Of a stretch of DNA of 44,773 bases, positions 27,707 to 36,192 are shown in pieces. The stretch is taken from the NCBI RefSeq assembly GCF_001897285.1, contig NZ_MKSM01000114.1, positions 1-44,773 on the forward strand. The letters run 5' to 3'. The first letter of the stretch is position 1, and every line of letters begins with the position of its first letter. This DNA is from Nitrobacter sp. 62-23. GTDB lineage: Bacteria; Pseudomonadota; Alphaproteobacteria; Rhizobiales; Xanthobacteraceae. Made by a program: the position numbers and the translations under genes. The notes beneath the pieces are model-generated. The model had not been told where the DNA came from. It saw only the letters and a list, made by a program, of their open reading frames with translations, and ran no database searches.

Positions 27707-29359
27707 TCAGGCGGTTGCGCCCGCTCGGGGGCTGGCGCGGCCGAGAAGATGCGCCGCCGAGCGCCAGGCGTGATGCACGATCCGGTCGATCCGGCGCGCG
27801 GCATCGATCTGGGCGAAAGCTTCGGTTGCGGTCAGTTCGCCCGGCGCCACGGCGGCAAGGGTGGCGGCGCGGTGATCGCGCTGCATGGCGTCGAGCGCGG
27901 TCGAGGCCTTTTCAGCCTCGGCAAGAGCCGCGGCGACCTCGGCCGACGCCGCCCATCCGATCGGCTCCGCCTGCACGGTGAGGGCGGACTCGGCTGTGAT
28001 GGACGCGCTGATCGTCTGCGTGGCCCGCATGGCCTGCTCGCAAAGCGCGGCCGCGCGCGGATCATGCGAGGCGGCGGGTCCCGTCCTTGCGGACTCGCCC
28101 TCCCCGAGAATCTCGATAAGCCGCGAGGCATGCTCGAGCGCGTGCAAGGTGCTCGTCATGCGGTGCCGCTCGGCTTCGGTCTCGGGCGGAGCGTTCATGT
28201 CCGAAAGGAAATCCCGAACCTGCTCGAGCGTAGCGGCCGCCGCCGCGATACCCGGCGGGACTCCGCCGGAGGCGGCCGAGGCGGCCGTCGTCCCGAGGAT
28301 ATCCGCCACGACGCGCCGGGCGGTCTCGACTGCGATCACCGGGTTGGAGAGCGCGCTCGGATCCAGCGCGCGCTCCAGCGCAGTTTCCTTCGACGGCAGG
28401 ATCCGTTCCACGACGCGCGTAAACCACTGCGTCGCGGGGAGCAGCACCGCAACGCCGACGACGTTGTAGGCGGTGTGGTAGGCGGCAAGCAGCGTCGTCC
28501 CGTCGGCCGACGCGGTGAGGCGCGCCATCAGCGTCACGGTCAGTGGGAAGGCGAGGATTGCGATCACGGCCGCGATCAGCTTGAACAGCACATAAGCGAG
28601 CGCGAGACGTTTGGCCGTCACGCTCGCGCCGATGGCCGCCATGGCCGAACTCGTCGCTGTTCCGATGTTCTGCCCGATGATCAGGGCGGTGCCCTGTTCC
28701 AGGCTCACCGCCCCGGCGTAGAAGGCCGCGATGGTGACGGCGATGGCCGCCGTGGAGGACTGCATCACCGCCGTCATGGCGAGGCCGACGATGATCAGGA
28801 TGAAAAGGCCTCCCCAACCGGCCGCCCAACCGATCCCCGGCATGCCGATCACCGCGGGGAGGTCGGACGGGTTCAGGCTCTCCGCAAGGCCGCCCATGCC
28901 CTGCTGGAGCGTGGTCAGCCCATAAAGCACCAGCGCGAAGCCCGCGAGCGCGCTGCCCGCCGACGCGATCCGCCCGCCGGCCAGCAGCTTGGTCAGGGCG
29001 CCGATGAAGATCAGCGGCAACGCGTAGGCCGAAAGCGAGACGCGCACGCCGATCAACGCCACCAGCCAGCCCGTTCCGGTCGTGCCGACATTGGCGCCGA
29101 ACACCAAGCCGAGCCCTTGCGGAAAGGTCAGCAGCCCGGCGTTGACGAGACCAATCGTCGTCATGGTCACCGCGCTCGACGACTGCACCAGCAGGGTTAT
29201 GATTCCGCCCCAGAAGGCGCCCGAGAGCGGCGTGGCCGCCGCCTTGCCAAGCACGGTGCGCAAGGAAGATCCTGCCAGCGCTTTCAATCCGTCGGTCATG
29301 ACGGTCATGCCGAGCAGGAACAGCCCGACGCCTCCAAGAATCGCAATCGCGGTCGACAT
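27707..29359 (-). CDS. Na/Pi cotransporter family protein with PhoU-like C-terminus
   Basis: Inner-membrane protein of the NptA/YjbB type, moving phosphate coupled to Na+ (in E. coli YjbB, outward). The 550-residue protein carries the repeated signature: LLVQSSSAVT (QSSSA 59-63) and AVMQSSTAAI (QSSTA 200-204), in two inverted-repeat halves within about 320 residues. A helical C-terminal region (about 350-550) resembles the PhoU-like domain often fused to this family. The frame is open upstream to 29509, into ppk2, but the ATG at 29359 starts the first membrane helix and gives a 14-nt gap to ppk2. Co-transcription with ppk2 points to phosphate or polyphosphate balance. Confidence 0.88.
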   Translation of the reverse strand: MSTAIAILGGVGLFLLGMTVMTDGLKALAGSSLRTVLGKAAATPLSGAFWGGIITLLVQSSSAVTMTTIGLVNAGLLTFPQGLGLVFGANVGTTGTGWLVALIGVRVSLSAYALPLIFIGALTKLLAGGRIASAGSALAGFALVLYGLTTLQQGMGGLAESLNPSDLPAVIGMPGIGWAAGWGGLFILIIVGLAMTAVMQSSTAAIAVTIAAFYAGAVSLEQGTALIIGQNIGTATSSAMAAIGASVTAKRLALAYVLFKLIAAVIAILAFPLTVTLMARLTASADGTTLLAAYHTAYNVVGVAVLLPATQWFTRVVERILPSKETALERALDPSALSNPVIAVETARRVVADILGTTAASAASGGVPPGIAAAAATLEQVRDFLSDMNAPPETEAERHRMTSTLHALEHASRLIEILGEGESARTGPAASHDPRAAALCEQAMRATQTISASITAESALTVQAEPIGWAASAEVAAALAEAEKASTALDAMQRDHRAATLAAVAPGELTATEAFAQIDAARRIDRIVHHAWRSAAHLLGRASPRAGATA

Positions 29360-29373
29360 GGACGGTCCGGCGC

Positions 29374-30291
29374 CTATTTTTGTTGCTTGAGTTCCGCTCG
29401 CGCCGCGGCGAGATCTTTCATCTGCTCCGGCGAGACCTTGGGGTATTCGAGGTTGAGCTTCTCCATGGCTTCGACGATGGCGGCGGCAACGACAAGGCGC
29501 GTGAACCATTTGTTGTCGGCGGGCACCACGAACCAGGGCGCGGCCTTCGAGGCGGTCGCGCGGATCGCCTCTTCATAAGCCTTCATGTAGTCGTCCCAGT
29601 GGCGGCGCTCGCGAACGTCGCTTGCCGAGAATTTCCAATTCTTCTCGGGCCTGTCGAGGCGCTGCATGAAGCGCTTCTTTTGCTCCTCATATGACAGGTT
29701 GAGATAGAACTTCAGAATGACGGTGCCCTGCCGCGTCAGATAGTCCTCGAAGCGGGCAATATCGGCGAGGCGCTCATCCCATATGTTTCGCCCGACCAGT
29801 TCGGCAGGAATCTTCTGCGCCTTGAGCAGTTGCTGATGCACCCGCACCACAAGCGTCTCCTCGTAGTAGGAGCGGTTGAAGATGCCGATGCGGCCACGCC
29901 GGGGCGCCATCTGGGCATAGCGCCAAAGGAAATCGTGCGACAGCTCCTTGCTCGACGGTTGCTTGAACGAAAACACGTCGCAGCCCTGCGGATTGACGCG
30001 CGACATGACGTGCTTGATCGTGCCGTCCTTTCCCGCCGCGTCCATGGCCTGGAACACCAGCAGCACCGACCAGGAGTCCTGCGCATAAAGCATGTCCTGC
30101 TCCATCGCGAGCCATTCCGAGCCGCGCTGGAGAAGCCGTGACGCCTCCTGCTTGTTCATCTTGAGCCCGAGCGTGTCGCCCGGATCGAAGTCCTTCAGGC
30201 GGAATCCCCTCCCCTTCTGTACTCGAAATGGGTCGGTGTATTTCTTGACCGCGTCGACTATTTCACTTCGAGTCATTACACTTCGAGCCAT
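29374..30291 (-). CDS. ppk2: Polyphosphate kinase 2, class III-like
   Basis: PPK2 enzymes transfer phosphate between polyphosphate and nucleotides; class III members act on AMP and ADP. The 305-residue protein has the Walker A loop AMDAAGKDGT (82-91), followed by IKHVMSRVNPQG and VFSFKQPS, the Walker B/lid region GIFNRSYYEE (about 136-145), KFYLNLS and the lid RFMQRLDRPEKNWKFS. The DAAGKDG form rather than DAAGKGG points to class III (established family pattern, recalled, not searched). The ATG at 30291 is used; a second ATG five codons on is possible. It is the first gene of ppk2 - Na/Pi transporter - cation ATPase. Confidence 0.9.
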   Translation of the reverse strand: MARSVMTRSEIVDAVKKYTDPFRVQKGRGFRLKDFDPGDTLGLKMNKQEASRLLQRGSEWLAMEQDMLYAQDSWSVLLVFQAMDAAGKDGTIKHVMSRVNPQGCDVFSFKQPSSKELSHDFLWRYAQMAPRRGRIGIFNRSYYEETLVVRVHQQLLKAQKIPAELVGRNIWDERLADIARFEDYLTRQGTVILKFYLNLSYEEQKKRFMQRLDRPEKNWKFSASDVRERRHWDDYMKAYEEAIRATASKAAPWFVVPADNKWFTRLVVAAAIVEAMEKLNLEYPKVSPEQMKDLAAARAELKQQK

Positions 30292-31512
30292 TGGGAGTTG
30301 TCCTCAGAAGGCTGTCCTCAAAGTACGAGGGCACCCTCAAATACGAGACTTCGAGGCGGCCTGATCCTGCTTTTCTCTCCCTTCTCCCTGATTATCGCTG
30401 CGCGGCGGCGGCAGCCGTCGATGGCGGGGGAACGACACGTCCCGCGCCTCGCGGTCACGAACAAACCACGCCGTCATATTTTTCCGGAAATGGATCAGAA
30501 AAAGAAAACCGGAAATGAGTCGGGATAAGACAAAATAGTCGCGCTTGCCTCCGCAGCCGCAAAACCAGGAATTCACATCCGGAATTAACGCCAGAAAAAC
30601 TTGTCCAACTGCTGTACATGCGGAATCTGCAACGCGAGCAATCATTTTGTCAAATTAACACTGTCAGCCAACACGCTTCAAAAATAGACAAAGTGATGAT
30701 CGGTCGCGGAGATTGCATTCGCCCCGGACATTGCAATCGTGCTCCGATCTAGAAAATGTGCCAAATCTAATATGCTCCAATCCACTGATCCAACTCAGCA
30801 AAGTCGGATCGTTCGACCAGGATCGTCCAACATGAGAAAAGCGCCGTGTGTTCAAGCGCAATTCCTCTCGCGGTCCAGAGACAGATCGGCGTGATCTGCG
30901 AGAGCGTTACGAGAAGCACAAACGCATGGCCGCCCACGCCGCAAGCGTGATGAGTTGGTTCAAGCAGTCTGCACCAAGGTATCCGCGCGTCGGCGCTCAT
31001 GCCGCCAAGATTAGAGAGCCGCGCATTTCCGACCTTCACAAGAGACCGACGTCGGTATTTCGAGCCACTTGTCTCATCTGTCATCATATGCGATGCAGTA
31101 AAACAAGATACGACGCAGCCGTTTATAGATCTCCTATAGATCTCCGCCAGATATTCAGATCGGCTCCTCCCGATGCAAAGTCATACTACTTCGGCAGATT
31201 TACTGACGCTGCAGTTCTGCAGGGATTCATTCGTCTACGATACCGGCATCGCTTGGAGCAGTTCAGGCAAAAGTGCGGGCGGTTGCGTGTCCGGAATTGC
31301 GTAAGCTCAAGAGACAGAGCATTGGCGACGATCCTGTTTTCACCAAATGCTCTCGTTGACGGCCGAAGAACGAGATCGACGGTGACATAGCATGTTGCCG
31401 GCGAGCTTAACTGAGGTGGAAGTTTGTTTAGACTTTCTTTTGCGCCTCGCTTGTGCGAGGCGAAAATGCCCGATGGCGAAACGTCACAAGAAAAACCTGG
31501 TTGGAGAGACAA
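30292..31512. other. Long gene-free region
   Basis: About 1.2 kb with no gene I can support; its base composition looks more AT-rich than the flanking genes. It contains a perfect 11-bp tandem repeat TATAGATCTCC (31124-31134 and 31135-31145) and a dispersed repeat (31256-31352). An open frame at 30848-31390 runs through that repeat and has no recognisable motifs. The ppk2 promoter and the promoter of the second DUF992 gene must lie here. Confidence 0.5.
31256..31352. repeat. Dispersed GAGC...GCTC repeat
   Basis: It runs from GAGCAGTTCAGGCAAAAGTGCG to TTTTCACCAAATGCTC, with the inner GTGTCCGGAATTGCGTAA and GAGACAGAGCATTGGCGACGATCCTG shared in order with 24689-24790. Confidence 0.65.
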
Positions 31513-31983
31513 ATGTGGAAACTCTGCTTCGCGACCATTCTCTGTGCGACCACGGTCGCCTTGACGGCACCGGCTTCCGCACGAGCGCAGCAAGCTCGTG
31601 TCGGCGGATTGACGTGTCACGCTGCGCCGCGAGTCGGATTAATCGTCGGCTCGGTGCAGCATCTGCAATGTGTCTTTACCCCGAATGCCAACGCCCGACG
31701 CTGTAACTATAACGGAACCATCGGCCGCGTCGGACTCGATGTCGGCATCACCGGCGGCGGAAGGCTGTTGTGGGCGGTCTTCGCGCCGACCTCACATGTG
31801 GCGTGCGGTTCGCTGCGAGGCAGCTATGCCGGGGTAAGCGGCAGCGCGTCGATCGGTGTCGGGCTGGGTGCCAATGTTCTCGTCGGCGGATCCCACCGCA
31901 CGATTTCCCTCCAGCCGCTATCGGTCGAGGGTCAGATCGGAGTGAATCTGGCGCTCGGCGTATCGAAGTTGACGCTGCGATAA
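31513..31983 (+). CDS. DUF992 family exported protein (paralogue 2)
   Basis: The 156-residue product has a signal peptide (1-25, MWKLCFATILC... PASARAQ) and the DUF992 core: VGGLTCHAAPRVGLIVGSVQ, CVFTPNANARRCNYNGTIGRVGLDVGITGGG, GVGLGANVLVGGSHRTISLQPLSVE. It is plainly related to the protein at 7509-7994 but has additional cysteines (RRCNY, VACGS). The reading frame is open from 31453; the ATG at 31513 is chosen because GGAGAG stands 4-9 nt upstream and a signal peptide begins there. A strong hairpin follows at 32074-32106. Function unknown. Confidence 0.86.
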   Translation: MWKLCFATILCATTVALTAPASARAQQARVGGLTCHAAPRVGLIVGSVQHLQCVFTPNANARRCNYNGTIGRVGLDVGITGGGRLLWAVFAPTSHVACGSLRGSYAGVSGSASIGVGLGANVLVGGSHRTISLQPLSVEGQIGVNLALGVSKLTLR

Positions 31984-32073
31984 GCACGCACAACGTTTTC
32001 GAACAAAGCATGTCCTTGGACTCAATGCGGGGATTGGATGCCGTGTAACGAAAACGCGTCAAACTAAACCATA

Positions 32074-32106
32074 GAAGCCCCGCTTCTCCATCAGAAGCGG
32101 GGCTTC
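32074..32106. terminator. Hairpin between convergent genes, probably bidirectional terminator
   Basis: A perfect 14-bp stem, GAAGCCCCGCTTCT / AGAAGCGGGGCTTC, with a 5-nt loop. It lies between the DUF992 stop (31983) and the convergent DUF900 stop (32188). On the plus strand it is followed by ATGCGTTTTAC, a short T-run; on the minus strand by TATGGTTTAGTTT. Confidence 0.75.
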
Positions 32107-32187
32107 ATGCGTTTTACAGCCTTTATAGAGAAGCATGTTTTCGGGCTTGACCCACGGCGGCTTGCCCGCCTTTGAAATTCCTGGAAT

Positions 32188-33279
32188 TTATCGGCCTGCG
32201 ACTTCTGTTCCGGGACCAGTGTCCGTCATCTGCTGACCTTCGGCGAACCGTCGCTCGATCATGCCCATGACCGATGTGACCTCGCGAAACGCGCGCGAGT
32301 GCGCAAGTCCGCGCATGCCCGTCAAATCAAACACCAAGATGCCTTCGCGTCGAAACTCGCTCCTGTAAGGCTCCTGATCGGGATTGACCTTGCCGAGCCG
32401 TGTGGCTCCGCCCCGGATCGATCCGGACAATCTGAGGGCGAGGTCGTCCTGTGACACGAACAATGCGAAACGCGGCCTCTTCTTTCCCATTTCCAGCATC
32501 CGCGCACGAAACAGATCGACGTCGACATCGGGCGCAACCAGCATCACATTCTTGATCTTGTTCGCGATCCTGCCAGTCCGCTGCGCGCTTGCGTGGAGCG
32601 CCTCCACCGTGGGCCAACAACCCATCGAATGACACAGGACCGTCACCTCTTGCACGTCGGGGTTTTTCACGATCGTGTCGAGCAACTGCGCGATGGCTCC
32701 GCTGGATGTCTCTGCGATATTGAGGTCGTCCTCGTAGGCGCGCAGACTGGCAAAGCCGCGCGACGGCCAGGAAAACAGGACAGGTACAGCAGAAACCCCC
32801 GAGTCATGCGCGATCTGGGCGAAACGATAGACGGCCTGATCGAACCGGTTGTTGAACCCGTGAATGAAGACCAGCACCTTGCCGCGCCCGTTGCGCTTGG
32901 CGGCGGCCGAAAGGTCCGAGACGAAGGTTGGCTTTTCCAGATAGTTCGCCGAAACAGTTACGAAATTTTGCCGGGGATCACCCGGCGCAGAGGTGGGCCA
33001 CTGCACCTCGCCGGTCCTTCGCAGGATATCAGGAGGGATCGACACAGTGACTGACGCGTACGACATGGCGCCCGCCGGGCTGCCGTTGAACATTTCACCG
33101 GCATCGGCTGCCGAGCGGCTTCGCGTCGTGGCGATGAGCACTGGCACATGCGAGATTCCGTTCACATTGACCGGCTCGACCGGCACCAATGCGCCCTGCG
33201 CCAGTTGTCCTGCGCATCCCCCGCAAAAAATCGTGGACGCCAGGGCCGCTACTGTCAGCAAGCGAATCCTGCAGGTCAA
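32188..33279 (-). CDS. DUF900 alpha/beta-hydrolase lipoprotein
   Basis: Predicted exported lipoprotein esterase of the DUF900 family; substrate unknown. The 363-residue product has a lipoprotein signal (lipobox FCGGC, Cys22) and an alpha/beta-hydrolase core with VLVFIHGFNN (oxyanion region), LFSWPSRG and the nucleophile motif VLCHSMGCWPT, where the usual first Gly of GHSMG is Cys, then VMLVAPDVDVDLF. The frame is open far upstream (to 34308, across the carbonic anhydrase gene on the other strand). The TTG at 33279 is chosen because AGGGAG lies about 7 nt upstream and the signal sequence starts there. It diverges from the carbonic anhydrase gene. Confidence 0.82.
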   Translation of the reverse strand: MTCRIRLLTVAALASTIFCGGCAGQLAQGALVPVEPVNVNGISHVPVLIATTRSRSAADAGEMFNGSPAGAMSYASVTVSIPPDILRRTGEVQWPTSAPGDPRQNFVTVSANYLEKPTFVSDLSAAAKRNGRGKVLVFIHGFNNRFDQAVYRFAQIAHDSGVSAVPVLFSWPSRGFASLRAYEDDLNIAETSSGAIAQLLDTIVKNPDVQEVTVLCHSMGCWPTVEALHASAQRTGRIANKIKNVMLVAPDVDVDLFRARMLEMGKKRPRFALFVSQDDLALRLSGSIRGGATRLGKVNPDQEPYRSEFRREGILVFDLTGMRGLAHSRAFREVTSVMGMIERRFAEGQQMTDTGPGTEVAGR

Positions 33280-33811
33280 AAGATCACTCCCTGAATCGGC
33301 GCCGGCTTCTCCGGTGCGCCCGTGACCGGCCTGAAAACCATCGCGACTGCACCCCTGTTCGACGCACACCGTCGATCGGATAGTACGGTAACGCCCGACG
33401 GCGAAGGTGCTTTCGAAGGGGCAGGTGGTCCGGAAGTATTTCCGGTGCTCGGCCAAGGCAAAGTCATGAATGAATGCAGTACATGGCTTATGTCGTTCAC
33501 GTCTAGCCGGTTTCCCGTTATCAGACAAGATCGCCATCCAAGGGCCCGGTTTCGATTCCCGCTCGCGATAAATTGGAGACCGTTCGACCGATTGAAGCTG
33601 ACATCCTGCTGAGATCCGGACACACCCGATCGCCATCTTCCGAAAGCAATTGCTCACCACCAAGGCGCCGCTGAAACTACTCAGGCGCGCCACTCCGGCT
33701 CCCTTGTCCCGCAGCAAAAGCCCGCCTAAGCTCGATGCCGTGCAAAGTACCGCTCTCAAGACTCTGACAGACAGAGAGCGGGACATCCCCGGTCCCGGAA
33801 GGAGCTTTCCA
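33280..33811. promoter_or_regulatory. Divergent region between DUF900 and carbonic anhydrase genes
   Basis: About 530 bp that must hold both promoters. No recognisable operator or gene was found; short frames here lack any family features. Confidence 0.35.
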
Positions 33812-34522
33812 ATGCTGAATCGCCGTTTGTTCTGTGGGTGCGTTTCGTTTGCTCTGTTTGCAGGCGCTACCGCCGGGAGCGCGCGCGCCGAGCCTGCGGA
33901 ATGTGCGGTGTTCACGCCAGACCGGCAGAAGCACACCAGTCCCGACGAGGCGATCGCACGCCTCAAGGCCGGCAATGATCGTTTCGTCGCCGGCGCAACC
34001 GTCAATTGCGATCTGATGGCGCAAGTTCGCGAGACCGCGAAGGCGCAGGCACCGTTCGCGGCCATCGTCGGCTGCATCGATTCGCGGGTCCCGCCTGAAC
34101 TGGTGTTCGACCAGCGCATCGGCGACGTATTCTGCGCCCGTATTGCCGGCAACTTCGTCAACGACGACATCATCGGCAGTCTGGAGTTCGCTACCCAGGT
34201 CGCCGGCGCGCGCGCCATCGTGGTGCTCGGACATTCCAGTTGCGGCGCGGTCATGGGCGCAATCGATGGCGTCAAGCTCGGCCATCTGACCGGAGCGCTC
34301 GCCCACATTCAGCCGGCGGTTTCGGCCACCAAGGCCGAGGGCAAGCCTTCATCGAAAAACGACGCCTTCGTCCAGGCGGTGGCCGAGACCAACGCCCGCA
34401 TGGCCGCGGCGGATTTGACAAAGCGGAGCACGATCCTGAAGGCGCTGGCAGAGAAAGGTGAACTGCGCACCGTTGCCGCCATGCACGATCTCGCCACCGG
34501 ACGGGTGAAGTGGTTGAGTTAA
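33812..34522 (+). CDS. Periplasmic beta-carbonic anhydrase
   Basis: Zinc enzyme that interconverts CO2 and bicarbonate. The 236-residue protein has a signal peptide (1-26, ending GSARA), so it should act in the periplasm. Zinc ligands and the Asp-Arg dyad of the beta class are present: Cys88-Ile-Asp90-Ser-Arg92, then His141 and Cys144 in GHSSCGAV. Other family sequences are EAIARLKAGNDRFVAG and RIAGNFVNDDIIGSLEFA. The frame is open from 33650; the ATG at 33812 has GGAAGGAGC upstream and starts the signal peptide. It converges with the Mrp-like operon, whose last gene ends 59 nt away. Confidence 0.93.
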   Translation: MLNRRLFCGCVSFALFAGATAGSARAEPAECAVFTPDRQKHTSPDEAIARLKAGNDRFVAGATVNCDLMAQVRETAKAQAPFAAIVGCIDSRVPPELVFDQRIGDVFCARIAGNFVNDDIIGSLEFATQVAGARAIVVLGHSSCGAVMGAIDGVKLGHLTGALAHIQPAVSATKAEGKPSSKNDAFVQAVAETNARMAAADLTKRSTILKALAEKGELRTVAAMHDLATGRVKWLS

Positions 34523-34581
34523 GGAAAGCGAAGCGACGACAGCCGACGGCTTCGATCGTTTACAACGCTCTCGAAAACGTC

Positions 34582-36192
34582 CTAAAGACTCGCCGCCAGC
34601 AGAGCGAGAGTGATCAGAAGCAATGAGACGCACGCCGCCGACCATTGGCAGAGACGGGCGTCAAGCGCTTTGAAGGATGAGCCGATACCCAGAAGGCGGC
34701 CGAACGCGGCCTCCTCAAGGACAATGCTGTCGCCGACCGGAACGCGGGGCAAGAACCGGTCGATCCGCCGCAGTATCAGAGCAAGGCCAACACCGAGCGC
34801 CACCGGCCAGAGCCCATCGACAAGGGTGCCCCATTCAAACGCATATGAGATATCGCCGACTGCCGGATAAAAGGCCCACGGCAGCAGGATCGCGCCAAGC
34901 GCAATGCCGGGCCAGAGAGGGACGAAGCCGGCCGGGCATTCCTGTGCGGCGCCGGACGGCGAGGTTGCAAGACAGATCAGGAAATGTGTCATCAACATCG
35001 CGGTGCCGATTGAAGACAGGGTGGCGAGAACCGCCTCCGCGCCGCCGGCGAATTGCGCCTTCGTTGCAATCTTGGCCAGGGCGCCGCCTGTCAACGGCAA
35101 GCCGGCAAGGCTCAGGGCAAGCAGGGCAGCAAGAATATACGTCGCGCGGGAAAGCCTTCCGCCTCGTATCGCCAGCACGCCGATAGTCAGAAACAAGGCA
35201 GCTTTGACCAGCAGGTGGTTTGCGGCATAAAAGCCGACCTCCAGAGCAGCGCCGGCTTGTCCTTTCACGAGCGCCACGCCAAAGGCAGCCATAATGACGC
35301 CCATCTGGCTGATGCTGGAATATGCCAGCACGACCTTGGTGTTTTGCTGGACCAGGCCAAAAGCGACACCGTAAAAGGCGCAAAGAAAGCCCATGACCAC
35401 CAGGGCATCGCCCCACCCTTCCAGCGGAAGACCAAGCGGCAGGAAGCGCAGCAACCCGATCACGCCGGCCTTGACGCCCGCGCCGCTCAGCACCGCGGCG
35501 GCAGGAATAGGCGCCGCGCTATAGGTCAGCGGCATCCAGCCATTGAAAGGGATCATGCCCATCTTCATTCCGAAGCCGGCAATGATCAGCCCCAGAATGG
35601 CATCTCGCCAGGGTGAGGTCGGCAAGGCGGCCATGACATCGGCGATGTTCGCGCTGCCGTGCGGCTCGCCTGCGATGAGCATTGCGAAGGCAAGCAGCAG
35701 AAGCGCCTCACCGAGAATGGTGAAAGCCATATAGATCGCGCCGGCACGTTTGCGCTCGCCGTCGTCGGAAAACGCGAACAGGCCGTAGGCAGGAATGCTG
35801 GCGAGCGCATACAAAAGATAGAATGAGACAAGGTCGCCCGCGATAAAGACCCCCAGATTGCCTGTCATGGTGAGAAGCCAGGAAAGGCCCCAGCGGTTAT
35901 CCGGCTGGCGGTCGCGCCAAATCGCGGCGCTGATGATGATCCAAAGCAGCGCCGCGCCGGCGAGAAGCAGCGCGCTTGGCGGATCGAGGCGCAGGGTGAA
36001 GCCCGAGACAGGCAGGTCGTAGGTGAGCGGCGCACGGGTCAGGCCGGCCAGACCGGTCGCGAGAGCGGGCGTTGGGGCGAGCCATTGCAGGGCAAGGACC
36101 TGACGCCGCCAGCCTTTGACAAAGCAGGCGGCAAGGAAGGCCAGGGGCGTGCCCAGGCTCGCAACCAGCAAGATGGGGAAAAGATCAGTCAT
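34582..36192 (-). CDS. Mrp-like antiporter subunit, second ND2/ND4/ND5-type protein
   Basis: Proton-conducting membrane protein of the complex-I antiporter-like superfamily. The 536-residue protein has about 14 helices, with the helix-7 lysine region GFGMKMGMIPFNGWMPLTY and the helix-8 region VLSGAGVKAGVIGLLR. In helix 5, where these proteins usually carry a Glu needed for ion transport (pattern WEL or FEL), it reads FYLLYALASIPAY with Ala129; the codon is GCG. It lacks the C-terminal DUF4040/MnhB extension of a classical MrpA; that domain is encoded separately at 38023-38976. Its start overlaps the stop of the preceding gene by 4 nt. Last gene of the operon. Confidence 0.87.
   Translation of the reverse strand: MTDLFPILLVASLGTPLAFLAACFVKGWRRQVLALQWLAPTPALATGLAGLTRAPLTYDLPVSGFTLRLDPPSALLLAGAALLWIIISAAIWRDRQPDNRWGLSWLLTMTGNLGVFIAGDLVSFYLLYALASIPAYGLFAFSDDGERKRAGAIYMAFTILGEALLLLAFAMLIAGEPHGSANIADVMAALPTSPWRDAILGLIIAGFGMKMGMIPFNGWMPLTYSAAPIPAAAVLSGAGVKAGVIGLLRFLPLGLPLEGWGDALVVMGFLCAFYGVAFGLVQQNTKVVLAYSSISQMGVIMAAFGVALVKGQAGAALEVGFYAANHLLVKAALFLTIGVLAIRGGRLSRATYILAALLALSLAGLPLTGGALAKIATKAQFAGGAEAVLATLSSIGTAMLMTHFLICLATSPSGAAQECPAGFVPLWPGIALGAILLPWAFYPAVGDISYAFEWGTLVDGLWPVALGVGLALILRRIDRFLPRVPVGDSIVLEEAAFGRLLGIGSSFKALDARLCQWSAACVSLLLITLALLAASL

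Noticed and set aside
30848-31390. Open frame of 180 codons in the 1.2-kb gap
   Set aside because: Its 3' third is a dispersed non-coding repeat, and the rest shows no recognisable domain.
32188-34308. A 706-codon open frame on the minus strand covering 32188-34308
   Set aside because: Only the part up to 33279 has protein features; the rest is antisense to the carbonic anhydrase gene and carries no motifs. The TTG at 33279 has a good ribosome site and starts a lipoprotein signal.
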